Of a stretch of 64,000 nucleotides of DNA, positions 47,014 through 58,445 are shown one piece after another (position 1 is the stretch's first letter; each line of letters opens with the position of its first letter). Under the pieces are notes generated by a model. That model was not told the DNA's origin and did not search any database. It saw only the letters and a list, made by a program, of their open reading frames with translations. The position numbers were made by a program, and so were the translations under genes. The stretch is from Sulfitobacter brevis (lineage in GTDB: Bacteria > Pseudomonadota > Alphaproteobacteria > Rhodobacterales > Rhodobacteraceae), in NCBI RefSeq assembly GCF_900112755.1, contig NZ_FOMW01000007.1, positions 179,512 to 243,511 on the forward strand, written 5' to 3'.

Positions 47014-48188
47014 TGGGCACCCGCGCTATGCATCACCATCTGGACCTCGGCGATGGCCTCTTCGAGCAGTTCATCCAGAGCATCGTCATCAAGGGTATCG
47101 GCAATGTCGGCGGGCATGGACGTTCGCAGATCGGACATCAACTCCAAGGCGGACTGCCGAAAGCCTTCCTCGCCAAGCTCGGCCCGCATCAGCCGCAGCA
47201 GATCATCGGTTTCTTCAGTAGTGTCTTGCGGTGGAGGGGAAAGTTTAATTTTGTCGAGAAACACACCGTCAATCTCTTCGAGGACCTCTGTCGCAAGGGC
47301 GGACAGCATTTCGGTATCAAGGCGGTCCGAAATCACGCGCAGGCGTACGGCGGTATCCTGCTCCGGCACACGGGCGGCCAGAAATGCGCTGCGCAGGTGC
47401 TGTAGAACCTGTTGCTGGTCTTCACTCGCGACCAGATCCAGTTTCGTCTCGATAAACCGCAACCGCCCGATCGCGCGGCGCTCAATCTCCGCCGCACCTT
47501 CGCCCAGCGTCGCCAGAACAACGGTACCGCCCCTGCTTTCCCCAAAATGCCGGGGTTGCGGAATGCCGGGCATTACCGCGACCACTGGCCCGTCGACCCG
47601 CTCGAACGGCATATGGATATGACCCAGACACCACAGATCAAAGCCATGCGCCATCAGGTCACGCTCGGCGCAAGGGGCATAGACATCATGCCCTTCCGAC
47701 CCGTCGAGCGAGGTATGCATCAAGCCGATGTTGCGTTTTCCCGCCACGGGTTGCGGATAATCGGGCAGAAAGCTTTTCGGCGCATGGGCCTTGTCGAAGG
47801 AAAGCCCATGAAACGCGGCGCCGGCGATCTCGACGGTCGGCGTGCCCTTGTGTAGCAGGTGGATATCGGGGCCCAGCGCCCCGTGGGCCGCATGGTCCAG
47901 CAGCGCATCATGGTTGCCGCGGATCAGCACGGTCGGCACGCCCGCCTCTGCCGCCCGCGTCAATTGCGCGATCAAAAAGGCGCGGGACCGCAGATCGGGG
48001 TGATCGATATCAAAGATGTCGCCCGCCAGAACCAAAGCATCGACCCGCTCGGAAATTGCGAGGTCAACGATGGCCGCAAAGGTATCGCGGCTGGCCTGTT
48101 TCAGCTTGTCGCCGAGATCAGGATTGCGCAAGGCGACTGACCGGATAGGTGAGCCGAGGTGAATGTCTGCCGTGATCAGTAAACGCAT
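47010..48188 (-). CDS. DNA repair exonuclease subunit, YhaO/SbcD-like
   Basis: A 392-residue calcineurin-like phosphoesterase. The five metal-binding motifs are visible: ADIHLG, AGDIFD, RGNHD, an internal His (MHTS) and GHIHMP. It is the nuclease partner of the following ATPase; their 4-bp overlap supports stoichiometric synthesis. The C-terminal region is acidic and probably contacts the ATPase. A hairpin separates it from thyX. Confidence 0.9.
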   Translation of the reverse strand: MRLLITADIHLGSPIRSVALRNPDLGDKLKQASRDTFAAIVDLAISERVDALVLAGDIFDIDHPDLRSRAFLIAQLTRAAEAGVPTVLIRGNHDALLDHAAHGALGPDIHLLHKGTPTVEIAGAAFHGLSFDKAHAPKSFLPDYPQPVAGKRNIGLMHTSLDGSEGHDVYAPCAERDLMAHGFDLWCLGHIHMPFERVDGPVVAVMPGIPQPRHFGESRGGTVVLATLGEGAAEIERRAIGRLRFIETKLDLVASEDQQQVLQHLRSAFLAARVPEQDTAVRLRVISDRLDTEMLSALATEVLEEIDGVFLDKIKLSPPPQDTTEETDDLLRLMRAELGEEGFRQSALELMSDLRTSMPADIADTLDDDALDELLEEAIAEVQMVMHSAGAQ

Positions 48189-48222
48189 CTCGCCCTCCGT
48201 TTCCTATCGCCGCGCGGTTGAG

Positions 48223-48246
48223 GGCGGCCGTATTCTTCCGGCCGCC
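48223..48246 (-). terminator. Hairpin downstream of thyX
   Basis: An 8-bp stem GGCGGCCG/CGGCCGCC (48223-48230 with 48239-48246) between two leftward genes, 24 bp after the thyX stop. No T-run is present, so termination may be partial. Confidence 0.5.
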
Positions 48247-48269
48247 TGACCTGTCTTCATGGTTGCGAT

Positions 48270-49190
48270 TTACGCCAGCACGCCCTGAAACTCGCGCCAT
48301 TCGCCTTTGCTCATGCCGCTGTTTTCCTGCGTGACCTCTTCGCCTTTCAGCATCCGGCGCACGCAATCCAGCGCTTTGCCCGAAAGCGTGGCACCGCCAA
48401 GGCGGTAGTCTTCGAATGCGGCATAGGCGGCTGGCACCCAATCGGCCACGACCTTGCAGATCGCATCGGCATAGACGCGGATTTCGTATTGCGCATGGGC
48501 ATCGGCGCGCAAGCGCAGGAAGTGAAACAGGTTGTGCAGATCGACCTTCCAGTACCACTGCGTATAGATGTTCGAGGGCAGGTTCATCCGCGCCAACTCG
48601 CGGGCCAACCCGTCTTGGGCCTCGCCGTCGGGGCCGGTTTCGCCGATCATCGCCTCGTAGTTGTCATAGGCGCGGTTAGAATCCGACTTGAGGATTTCCA
48701 GCACGCGGGCGGCCTCGGCGCCTTCCAGCACGCCGCCCCTGCCCTGATTGTTCACGACCGATTGCGCGTTCACATGTTCGGGCGCGGGAATGTAGAACTC
48801 CCGGTCGAGGATCGAATAGCGTGCCGAGTATTCGTTGACGTTGGCGGTCCGGTGACGGATCCACTGGCGCGCGACAAACACCGGCAGTTTGACGTGCAGC
48901 TTGATTTCGCACATCTCGAATGGCGTGGAGTGCCAGTGCCGCATCAGATAGCGGATCAGCCCCTCGTCGTTCTGCACCGATTTGGTACCCTTGCCGTAAG
49001 AGACCCGTGCCGCCTGACAGATCGCCGCATCATCGCCCATATAATCGATAACCCGCACGAAGCCGTGGTCCAGCACGTCGATCGCTTTGTAAAGATGGCC
49101 TTCCATCCCTTCGGAAACCGCACGCAAGGTCTGGGACGGCTGGCTGCGCAGTGCATCGATTTCGGATTGTTGATCAGCAGAAAGGGGCAT
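48270..49190 (-). CDS. thyX: FAD-dependent thymidylate synthase
   Basis: A 306-residue ThyX that makes dTMP from dUMP using FAD and methylenetetrahydrofolate. The signature [11 protein letters not shown] lies at residues 112-122. I chose ATG 49190 because CCAAGGA sits upstream; ATG 49223 and a longer frame to 49349 are alternatives. A ThyA homologue is not visible here. It diverges from the surface-lipoprotein gene. Confidence 0.94.
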   Translation of the reverse strand: MPLSADQQSEIDALRSQPSQTLRAVSEGMEGHLYKAIDVLDHGFVRVIDYMGDDAAICQAARVSYGKGTKSVQNDEGLIRYLMRHWHSTPFEMCEIKLHVKLPVFVARQWIRHRTANVNEYSARYSILDREFYIPAPEHVNAQSVVNNQGRGGVLEGAEAARVLEILKSDSNRAYDNYEAMIGETGPDGEAQDGLARELARMNLPSNIYTQWYWKVDLHNLFHFLRLRADAHAQYEIRVYADAICKVVADWVPAAYAAFEDYRLGGATLSGKALDCVRRMLKGEEVTQENSGMSKGEWREFQGVLA

Positions 49191-49394
49191 GGCGGCGGTC
49201 CTTGGATAAGCGTTCTTCAGCATGGATTCGCCGCCGACTATATCTGCGCCTCTGCCCTGCTGAAACCGCGATATGCGGTATTGTTTTTGAACAACGTCGA
49301 GAAACTTATTTCCTGAAGCATCGGCAAAGAGTTGACAATGCGACCTCATTTTCGAAACTGTCAGTTAAAATATAAAGCGCATAGGCAGGCAAGC

Positions 49395-50447
49395 ATGAAA
49401 CTTAATTTGGTGGGGCTATTGCTCTGTACCGTTCTCGCAGGTTGTGGAGGCACCGCCCCGTTTGGCGAAAAAGAAGAGTCCACGGATACCGGCACGACCG
49501 ATCCGGATGCGAACGGTGGCACGATCGAAAGCGACCGCACCGTTCCCCCGGGAACCGCTTCGCCGCAGCCTTCATCTACGATTTTCCGCAAGGAACCCGA
49601 GAGCCCAACCGGCAATGGCTTTGCCCAGAACATTCGCTACGATTCAGTTAATGACACCTTTGCCGTGGACAACCTGCCTTTTGATGGCGGCGCGGACACA
49701 CCATACCAGCGCGGGGACGCCGTCAGCAGTTTTGGCACCTACGCAGTTTACGAAGCATTGAGACAGTACCCCGACAGCGCCAATAACACCCCGATCAACC
49801 AATTTAGGCATCGGGCCATCTATGGTGTGAGCCGTAGTGGTGAGACCGAATTTGCCATCGTACGGACCGGCGCATATTCCGACTACGGATTTGGCGGTTT
49901 TGTTTATGAACGCAACGGGACCGTCACGCTGCCTACCAGCGGGCAAGCCATCTATAACGGTAGCGGCGCAGGCCTCAGAGACAGGGAAGGCAACGGCGGT
50001 TTGGAATATTCCACGTCGAACGTCCAGATTGCAATCGACTTCGATGACTTCGATGCGGCGACCGGCCGCTATGAAGGCGCTGTGGACGGCTTCTTGTTTG
50101 ATCGCCGGGTCTTCAACCTTGAAGGTGAGGAAATCACCAACGACGTGCTAGGCCGGATCAACGCTGAAAACAACTCATCCCTCACAGCAATTCCGACAGC
50201 TGTTTTCACTGTGAAACCAAATGCACTGGACAAGAACGGCGAGATCGTCGGCGCGGTGACATCGCGCTTTAACAATAATGACGGCGATGTCGTCGCGTAT
50301 GAGACGGGGCAATATTATGCCATCATCTCGGGCGAGCAAGCAGACGAGATCGTTGGCATTATTGTGACCGAAACAACAAGGGATCCGGTTGCCGATAAAC
50401 TGCGCGATACAACCGGCTTCACGATCTACCGTGAAGCACAAAATTAA
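49395..50447 (+). CDS. Predicted surface lipoprotein with TbpB-like barrel domain
   Basis: A 350-residue lipoprotein precursor. The signal ends in the lipobox LAGC (Cys17) and is followed by a Asp/Thr/Gly/Pro-rich low-complexity linker of about 60 residues and a beta-rich C-terminal domain. The end (GQYYAIISGEQADEIVG) resembles the transferrin-binding protein B-type barrel of Slam substrates. The next gene encodes a Slam-like outer-membrane protein, so this is its likely cargo. The ligand, such as iron or heme, is unknown. Confidence 0.75.
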   Translation: MKLNLVGLLLCTVLAGCGGTAPFGEKEESTDTGTTDPDANGGTIESDRTVPPGTASPQPSSTIFRKEPESPTGNGFAQNIRYDSVNDTFAVDNLPFDGGADTPYQRGDAVSSFGTYAVYEALRQYPDSANNTPINQFRHRAIYGVSRSGETEFAIVRTGAYSDYGFGGFVYERNGTVTLPTSGQAIYNGSGAGLRDREGNGGLEYSTSNVQIAIDFDDFDAATGRYEGAVDGFLFDRRVFNLEGEEITNDVLGRINAENNSSLTAIPTAVFTVKPNALDKNGEIVGAVTSRFNNNDGDVVAYETGQYYAIISGEQADEIVGIIVTETTRDPVADKLRDTTGFTIYREAQN

Positions 50448-51825
50448 GGTTCAGCGGCTTGCAGGGGTTGCCGCACTCGCCATGGCGCTCGCTTTACCGG
50501 CGGGCGCCCAAACAACCCTAACCCCCGACACCATGCGTGGCGTGGCTGCCGAGGCTCTGCGGAACGGGGATCCGACCCGCGCCAAAACATATGCCGAAGC
50601 TTTGTTAAGGCGCGATCCAAAAGATCTTACTGCACATTTGATCCATGCACGCGCATTACGTGATTTGGGGCAATTGCCCCAAGCGCGACATGCGGCCTCA
50701 GTTGCTTGGCAAATGGCACAGACGGATGATCAGAGATACGCCGTCGCGCTGGTCACGGCCCAGATTTTATCGACCGCAGGTAAACGGACCCGCGCCCAGT
50801 TCTGGCTACGCCGTGCCGCGCACCATGCACCAAACGACCTGCTTCAGGCGCGCGCCGCCCGAGATTACAAATACGTTCAGCAACGCAATCCGTGGCACAG
50901 CAGTCTGTCATTTACCCTCGCGCCAAACTCCAACATCAACAATGGCAGTGCACGCGACAGATCCGAGCTTAACTACCTTGCTTCTAACATCGTTTTCGGT
51001 ACGCCCGTTGAATATGTGCTTTCCGGAAACGCACGCGCGTTGTCGGGGTTCGAGATTGGCGGATCAGCCCGCACTCGCTACCGCTTTAAGGAAACAGCAA
51101 CAACTGCGCATGACGCGACAATGTCGTTGTCCTACCGGACCTTCTTGCTGTCGGGCCCGGCGAAATCACAGGCAGCGAGCGTCGCCGGAAGTGATTTTGC
51201 GTTCGGCAACATCGCAGTCGGATACGGGTACCGCAAGCATAACCGGGACCGTAAGGGGGAGTTTACATTTGAAGCCGAGGGCGGACAAAGTTGGTACGGA
51301 GGAGCGCAATATGCCTCATACGCTAGGGTCGACTTCGGCCAAAGTTTTCGCCCAACCGCAGATCGCAGCTTTAACGCAGCGCTGAATCTGGAGCGTCACT
51401 TTGGTCAGGCGACACCTGATCTTGATAAAATCGGGCTTAAAGCAAATGTGACACAACGTCTTGCCTCAGGCGCCACAGCCTATTTCGGAGCTGCGTACGA
51501 AACCACATGGTCCCCTACCAGCAGTGATTCAGAGTACCAAGAAGTTGAAATTCGCGCGGGCTATGTACCCGGCGCACCCGTGATGGGCACACAGCTACAA
51601 TTTGGGGTCGGCGTGGCGCGTCGCGAGTTCGATACATCGCGTCATTCCGCAAATGGGCGTCAAGAAAACCGGTACTTTGCCGATGTCACCGCCACTTTCA
51701 ACAAGGTGGATTACTACGGGTTTAATCCTACTGTCACGTTGAGCGCTTCGCATACTCAAAGCAATGTGGGGCTGTATGATTTGAACCGCGTCGGTTTACG
51801 GGCCGGTTTTCACTCGGCGTTCTGA
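50431..51825 (+). CDS. Slam-like outer-membrane protein (type XI secretion)
   Basis: A 464-residue protein: signal peptide ending near PAGAQ, TPR-like helical repeats (about residues 25-140), then a beta-barrel (DUF560) starting with LAPNSNINNGS, a segment typical of surface lipoprotein assembly modulators. The last residue is Phe, as expected for BAM insertion. GTG 50431 overlaps the lipoprotein gene by 17 bp. Slam proteins move partner lipoproteins to the cell surface. Confidence 0.82.
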   Translation: MKHKIKVQRLAGVAALAMALALPAGAQTTLTPDTMRGVAAEALRNGDPTRAKTYAEALLRRDPKDLTAHLIHARALRDLGQLPQARHAASVAWQMAQTDDQRYAVALVTAQILSTAGKRTRAQFWLRRAAHHAPNDLLQARAARDYKYVQQRNPWHSSLSFTLAPNSNINNGSARDRSELNYLASNIVFGTPVEYVLSGNARALSGFEIGGSARTRYRFKETATTAHDATMSLSYRTFLLSGPAKSQAASVAGSDFAFGNIAVGYGYRKHNRDRKGEFTFEAEGGQSWYGGAQYASYARVDFGQSFRPTADRSFNAALNLERHFGQATPDLDKIGLKANVTQRLASGATAYFGAAYETTWSPTSSDSEYQEVEIRAGYVPGAPVMGTQLQFGVGVARREFDTSRHSANGRQENRYFADVTATFNKVDYYGFNPTVTLSASHTQSNVGLYDLNRVGLRAGFHSAF

Positions 51826-51917
51826 TCCCACTACGTCCGCCTAATCATCCAAGAAGTGCTGGCAACACGTCGCCGACATGCTAGATTTAAGTCTGATTAA
51901 GCGGAAAGGATCGGCCA

Positions 51918-52352
51918 ATGCCAATTAAATATCTCCATACAATGGTGCGCGTAAAAGACCTGGATAAATCCATCGCGTTTTTCGAACTACTGGGGTTGAA
52001 AGAACGCCGCCGGATGGAGAACGAGGGCGGGCGCTTTACCTTGGTCTTCCTGTGCCCTCCGGGGCAGGACGACGGCCACGCCGATGTTGAGCTGACCTAT
52101 AACTGGGACGGCGATGACGCCCTGCCCAGCGACAGCCGCCATTTCGGGCATCTGGCCTATACCGTGGAAAATATCTACGAGACATGCCAGCACTTGCAAG
52201 ACAATGGCATTACCATCAACCGCCCGCCGCGCGACGGATATATGGCGTTCGTGCGCAGCCCCGACAATGTCTCGGTTGAACTGCTGCAAGAAGGGGATCG
52301 GCTGGCGCCGGCGGAACCTTGGGCGAGCATGGAAAACACAGGCAGTTGGTAA
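51918..52352 (+). CDS. gloA: Lactoylglutathione lyase (glyoxalase I)
   Basis: A 144-residue VOC-fold glyoxalase I that converts the methylglyoxal-glutathione adduct to lactoylglutathione. The metal ligands are seen as an N-terminal His (LHTMVRVKD), Glu in VELTYNW, His in FGHLAYTV and Glu in VELLQEG. AAAGGA lies upstream of ATG 51918. Its 3' end overlaps the start of the first DUF1194 gene. Confidence 0.92.
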   Translation: MPIKYLHTMVRVKDLDKSIAFFELLGLKERRRMENEGGRFTLVFLCPPGQDDGHADVELTYNWDGDDALPSDSRHFGHLAYTVENIYETCQHLQDNGITINRPPRDGYMAFVRSPDNVSVELLQEGDRLAPAEPWASMENTGSW

Positions 52353-53065
52353 ACCGGACACTCCTTGCATGTACAATGGCGGTGGGCTTCGCAGGCTCCG
52401 CTGTTGCTGCGCAGGAGTGCCGTTTGGCTTTGCTGCTGGCGCTGGATGTTTCCAGTTCGGTTGACCCCGCAGAAGACCAGCTTCAGCGTGGCGGCACCGC
52501 CGCCGCGTTGATTTCTGCGGAGGTCGAGGCTGCGTTTTTTGCTGCTGACCAGCCTGTGGCACTGGCGGTTTACGAATGGTCAGGGCGCTACAACCAAGAA
52601 GTGGTCCTAGACTGGACGATGATCGATAGCCGCGCAAAACTGCTGCAGGCGGCAGAGGTCGTAGCAAAAAGCACGCGCAGACATAATGAGTTTCCCACTG
52701 CAATGGGCTATGCCCTGGGATTTGGCGCCGGATTGCTGGCGCAAGCCCCCGCCTGCCTGAGCCAGACCATCGACATCGCCGGAGATGGCCAGAACAACGA
52801 AGGTTTTTCCCCGCGCATTGCTTACAGAGAGTTTGGCTTTGACGGCGTTACCGTGAATGGCCTGGTGGTAAACGCCGCAGATTTCGAGGGCGAGGTTGGT
52901 TTGATCGCCTATTATCAATCCGAAGTGATCCACGGTCCGGGAGCTTTTATGATGATCGCCGAAGGTTTTGAAGATTTCGAGCGCGCCATGGGTCGCAAGC
53001 TTGTGCGCGAGTTAAGCCCCGCTGCGATCGGCGAGGTTTCCGGCACTTCCGGCGCGGCCGGATGA
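52346..53065 (+). CDS. DUF1194 protein 1, exported VWA-like protein
   Basis: A 239-residue protein matching DUF1194, a von Willebrand A-like family of unknown function. I prefer TTG 52346, which gives a complete signal peptide ending GSAVAA-QE; ATG 52376 would leave no basic N-region. The MIDAS motif D-x-S-x-S appears as DVSSS. A YEWSGR segment and an IAGDG segment also fit. It overlaps its paralogue by ATGA and gloA by 7 bp. Confidence 0.8.
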   Translation: MVNRTLLACTMAVGFAGSAVAAQECRLALLLALDVSSSVDPAEDQLQRGGTAAALISAEVEAAFFAADQPVALAVYEWSGRYNQEVVLDWTMIDSRAKLLQAAEVVAKSTRRHNEFPTAMGYALGFGAGLLAQAPACLSQTIDIAGDGQNNEGFSPRIAYREFGFDGVTVNGLVVNAADFEGEVGLIAYYQSEVIHGPGAFMMIAEGFEDFERAMGRKLVRELSPAAIGEVSGTSGAAG

Positions 53066-53796
53066 TTCGCCGCCTCGCACTGATGGTCGCTTTGTTTGGC
53101 ACGGGCACTGCCGCGGCCGCAGCCGAATGTCGGCAGGCCTTGGCGCTCGGGCTAGACGTATCTGGCTCTGTCGACGCGCGTGAATACCGTCTTCAGCTTG
53201 GCGGGTTGGCACAGGCACTGGCGATGCCATCGGTTCGCGAAAAGATGCTTTCGGACCTGCAAGCGCCGGTGATGATCATGGTATACGAGTGGTCAGGCGC
53301 TGCGGATCAGGCCATCATCGTGCCGTGGACCGCCATCAATGACGACCCCACAATCGATGCCCTCGTGGAAACCCTGCGCCAGACGACACGCCGTGCGTCG
53401 ACCCCTGGCACTGCACTGGGCTCGGCCATGGCACTTGGAGCCGGATTTCTGGAGCAACAGTCTGCGTGCTGGAAACACACGCTGGATATCTCTGGTGACG
53501 GCACCTCCAACTTCGGCCCGCGCCCCCGCGATGTGCGCCAGACCCTCTCGGCTAAAACACTCACCATCAATGGGCTGGTGATCGGTACGCAGACCGCAAA
53601 TATCGCTGACGTCCGTCAGACGGAGGTCGCCGCACTCGAAGCCTATTTCCGCGCCGAGGTGATATTGGGACCCGATGCGTTTGTGCAAACTGCGGCGGGT
53701 TTTAACGATTACGCCCGCGCAATGACCGAAAAACTTCTGAGGGAGGTGGACGGTATGGTATTAACCAAGCTCCAACCTCCCCATCGGGACGACTGA
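53062..53796 (+). CDS. DUF1194 protein 2, exported VWA-like protein
   Basis: A 244-residue paralogue of the preceding protein with a signal peptide ending in AAAAAE. The MIDAS motif is DVSGS, and YEWSGA, ISGDG and VNGLV/INGLV segments align between the two. The pair has clearly diverged, so the duplication is not recent. Such exported VWA proteins bind metal-dependent partners. It converges on the MarR gene, 10 bp away. Confidence 0.82.
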   Translation: MIRRLALMVALFGTGTAAAAAECRQALALGLDVSGSVDAREYRLQLGGLAQALAMPSVREKMLSDLQAPVMIMVYEWSGAADQAIIVPWTAINDDPTIDALVETLRQTTRRASTPGTALGSAMALGAGFLEQQSACWKHTLDISGDGTSNFGPRPRDVRQTLSAKTLTINGLVIGTQTANIADVRQTEVAALEAYFRAEVILGPDAFVQTAAGFNDYARAMTEKLLREVDGMVLTKLQPPHRDD

Positions 53797-53806
53797 GTGA
53801 TCGGGC

Positions 53807-54307
53807 TCAATAGATATAGCGGATCTGATCGCTCCAGTATCTTTCCATCCGCTTCAACGCGCCGGTAATCTCACCAACGCCATTTTGCCCCAGCACGCCT
53901 TTCTGCTCCAAACCGTCAGCATGGCGCGCGAAAAGCTCTTCCACGACCGAACGGATATAGCGGCCGTTTTCGGTGAGCCTGACCCGCACACTGCGCCGGT
54001 CAATCTCGCAGCGCTGGTGGTGCATAAAACCCATATCAACCAGCTTTTTCAGATTATAACTGACGTTGCTGCCTTGATAGTACCCACGACTTTTCAGCTC
54101 GCCAGCAGTCACTTCGTTGTCGCCGATATTGAACAGCAACAGCCCTTGAACCGCGTTGATCTCGATCACACCGACCCGCTCGAACTCGTCTTTTATCACG
54201 TCCAGCAAAAGCCGGTGTAATCGTTCTACCAGCGACAGGGCTTCAAGATAATCGATCATGAACCCCTGCTTGAGGGGGACAGCCCCGATTTTATCCTGAA
54301 CGCTCAT
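53807..54307 (-). CDS. MarR-family transcriptional regulator, LdtR-like
   Basis: A 166-residue winged-helix regulator. The helix-turn-helix region (LKSRGYYQGSNVSYNLKKLVDMG) followed by the wing (CEIDRRSVRV) fits the LdtR group, which in Rhizobiales controls L,D-transpeptidase and stress genes. ATG 54307 is used; an internal Met at residue 17 is possible. Its own target genes are not obvious nearby. Confidence 0.82.
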   Translation of the reverse strand: MSVQDKIGAVPLKQGFMIDYLEALSLVERLHRLLLDVIKDEFERVGVIEINAVQGLLLFNIGDNEVTAGELKSRGYYQGSNVSYNLKKLVDMGFMHHQRCEIDRRSVRVRLTENGRYIRSVVEELFARHADGLEQKGVLGQNGVGEITGALKRMERYWSDQIRYIY

Positions 54308-54389
54308 ACCACTGCTCCAATTGATCTGATCTCATTGGAAACTGGACAAAAAATCGGAAGATTTCGTTAAAGCTGGTCGAGATAATTTG

Positions 54390-56350
<1,961 letters not shown>

Positions 56351-56414
56351 GGAAACCGAATGCCTGTGCAAATCCGAAACTGTCCGCCCTGCCCCGCAAA
56401 GGCAGGGCACTGAT

Positions 56415-56816
56415 ATGGCAGGTGAATTACCGGAGTACTACTTTCGCGTGCGCGAGAATGGCGCAGCGGTTTACCGTGTTGATACCGAAAATCGCCAACG
56501 CCGGATCGAGATGGACCAGATCGCTGTCCTCAACATCCGCAACGGCGAGATTAAGCCGCACGGAGACCGCACCCTATCCGAGGCGGATCTCAAGACGATC
56601 CGCACATGGATGGAGGAACGTCTGCAAATCCTTGCCCATCGCGACATCGACGACATCTACCGCGCCGTCGACTACCTCAACCTGACGACGCAGTGGGTGC
56701 AGTCCAAAGCCACCGATGACCAGCTTGAAGCCGTCACCGACGCGCTGCTGCTGGCCATGCACGACCTACGCTCGACCCTCGTGCGCAAAAAAGCCGACAG
56801 CCTGACGAAAGACTGA
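56415..56816 (+). CDS. Conserved hypothetical protein
   Basis: A 133-residue soluble protein. It begins with a predicted beta-rich segment (EYYFRVRENGAAVYRVD), then helical segments with a RTWMEERLQIL stretch. I recognise it only as a conserved hypothetical of Rhodobacteraceae. It lies 64 bp after the aminotransferase gene on the same strand and may be co-transcribed with it. Confidence 0.65.
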   Translation: MAGELPEYYFRVRENGAAVYRVDTENRQRRIEMDQIAVLNIRNGEIKPHGDRTLSEADLKTIRTWMEERLQILAHRDIDDIYRAVDYLNLTTQWVQSKATDDQLEAVTDALLLAMHDLRSTLVRKKADSLTKD

Positions 56817-56834
56817 TGAGCCCGATACTGTCGG

Positions 56835-58199
56835 TTACACTGCCAGCCGTGGGATCTGCTGAATAGTCACCCGCCAGAACCGCCAGTTCAACAGAACCGC
56901 CGCGACTCCCAAGCCGATGACGAGGCCAGCCCAGACACCAACACCGCCCCAGCCGAACGTGAACCCGAGCAGGTAGGAACAGGGCACACCGATCACCCAA
57001 TAGCTGATTGCGGCAAAGATCATCGGCATCGTGGTGTCCTGCACCCCGCGCAACAACCCCAGCGCCACGGCCTGCGCCCCGTCGACAAGCTGGAACAAGG
57101 CCGCCATGACCAGCAGCCCGATCCCGACTGACAGGATTTCGGCCCGCGCCGGCTCGCTGCGTTGCATAAACAGCGAAATCAGCCATTCCGGCCAGCCAAC
57201 AAAGAAGACAATTGTAACGGCAGAAAACAGTATCGACATCGCCGTGACGATCTTGGCGCCCCGCGCCATATGCGCACCGTCGCGCCGCCCCAAAGCATTG
57301 CCCGCCCGAATGGTTGCCACATTGCTCAAGCCGAGATGCACCATGAAGGTCAGAGAAGCGAGTTGCAGGGCGATACCATGTGCTGCCAGCGGAATTGTCC
57401 CCAACCATCCCATCATGACGGCAGAGGCAGCAAAGAGGCCAACCTCGCTCAGCGCTGTCAGGCCGATAGGCCAGCCCAGACGCGCAACGCGGGCCAGCAT
57501 CTGCGCGTCGCCGCGCCATAGGCGGACGAACAACTGGTGCTGCGGCAATACCAGAACCACATAGGCGACCACGCCCACCAGCGAGATGATATGCGTGCAG
57601 ACAGATGCCACCGCCGCCCCGCTCACCCCCATCTCGGGCGCGCCCCAGTTGCCAAAGATGAAGGCATAATTGGCAAAACCGTTCACTACCGCTGCCAGCA
57701 GCGTGATCCACAGGACAACTTGCGTCCGTTCAAGTGCGGCCAGATAGGACTTGAGCACCATGACCAGCAGTGCTGGCACAATACCCCAACCTGCAATCGA
57801 CAGATACTCGCCCGCCAATGCGGCAAGCGCGTCCCCCTGCCCGATCTGGCGCATGATCAACGGCGACCAGATCATCGCAGGCAGTGCCAAAAGGCCAAAA
57901 GCCAGAGACAGCCACAGCCCCATTCGGGTTGCACGTCGAATGCCACGCTCGTCGCCTTCGGCGGCAAAGGAGGCCACCATTGGCATCACGGCCCAAGCAA
58001 ATCCCGACCCGAAAATGAAGAGGATAAAGAAATAGGTGGCACCCAAAGTGACGGCGGCCAGCGCCTCGACCGAATACCAGCCCAGCATCACCGTATCGGT
58101 CACGCCGATTGCCATCTGTGCCAGATGTCCGCCGATCAACGGCAGTCCGAGGGTGGAAATGGCCCGAAGGTGGCCCTTGTATGTCATGATCTGCTGCAT
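56835..58199 (-). CDS. MATE-family efflux transporter
   Basis: A 454-residue protein with twelve predicted membrane spans, in two pseudo-symmetric halves typical of MATE (NorM-type) exporters. The first half contains the DTVMLGWYS segment. Family members export cationic drugs or toxins in exchange for Na+ or H+. The substrate is unknown. It diverges from the hydrolase gene with about 246 bp between, in which I see no clear operator. Confidence 0.9.
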   Translation of the reverse strand: MQQIMTYKGHLRAISTLGLPLIGGHLAQMAIGVTDTVMLGWYSVEALAAVTLGATYFFILFIFGSGFAWAVMPMVASFAAEGDERGIRRATRMGLWLSLAFGLLALPAMIWSPLIMRQIGQGDALAALAGEYLSIAGWGIVPALLVMVLKSYLAALERTQVVLWITLLAAVVNGFANYAFIFGNWGAPEMGVSGAAVASVCTHIISLVGVVAYVVLVLPQHQLFVRLWRGDAQMLARVARLGWPIGLTALSEVGLFAASAVMMGWLGTIPLAAHGIALQLASLTFMVHLGLSNVATIRAGNALGRRDGAHMARGAKIVTAMSILFSAVTIVFFVGWPEWLISLFMQRSEPARAEILSVGIGLLVMAALFQLVDGAQAVALGLLRGVQDTTMPMIFAAISYWVIGVPCSYLLGFTFGWGGVGVWAGLVIGLGVAAVLLNWRFWRVTIQQIPRLAV

Positions 58200-58445
58200 C
58201 GCCCAGCATTACGATGCACACCCTCAGAGGGAAAGGGGCGATTGCCCGCGAGCGCAGGCAAGAACGAGGCGCGCGGGCGGCAGGTATTTGGCTTGGGGCG
58301 CGTGAAGATCGGGTCGCTACCTCAGACCCCGAGAGATTTGGTGTCAAAATTACGCGCAGACCATTTGCACTTCCGTTTAAAGTGGCCTTGCCTCCGGTTT
58401 GGCTGATCGCCACAGTGGCGTAAGATTTATACGTCTGGGGCAGCC

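Noticed and set aside
49332..49360. A TTGACA -35 upstream of the lipoprotein gene
   Set aside because: No -10 element occurs at 16-18 bp spacing.
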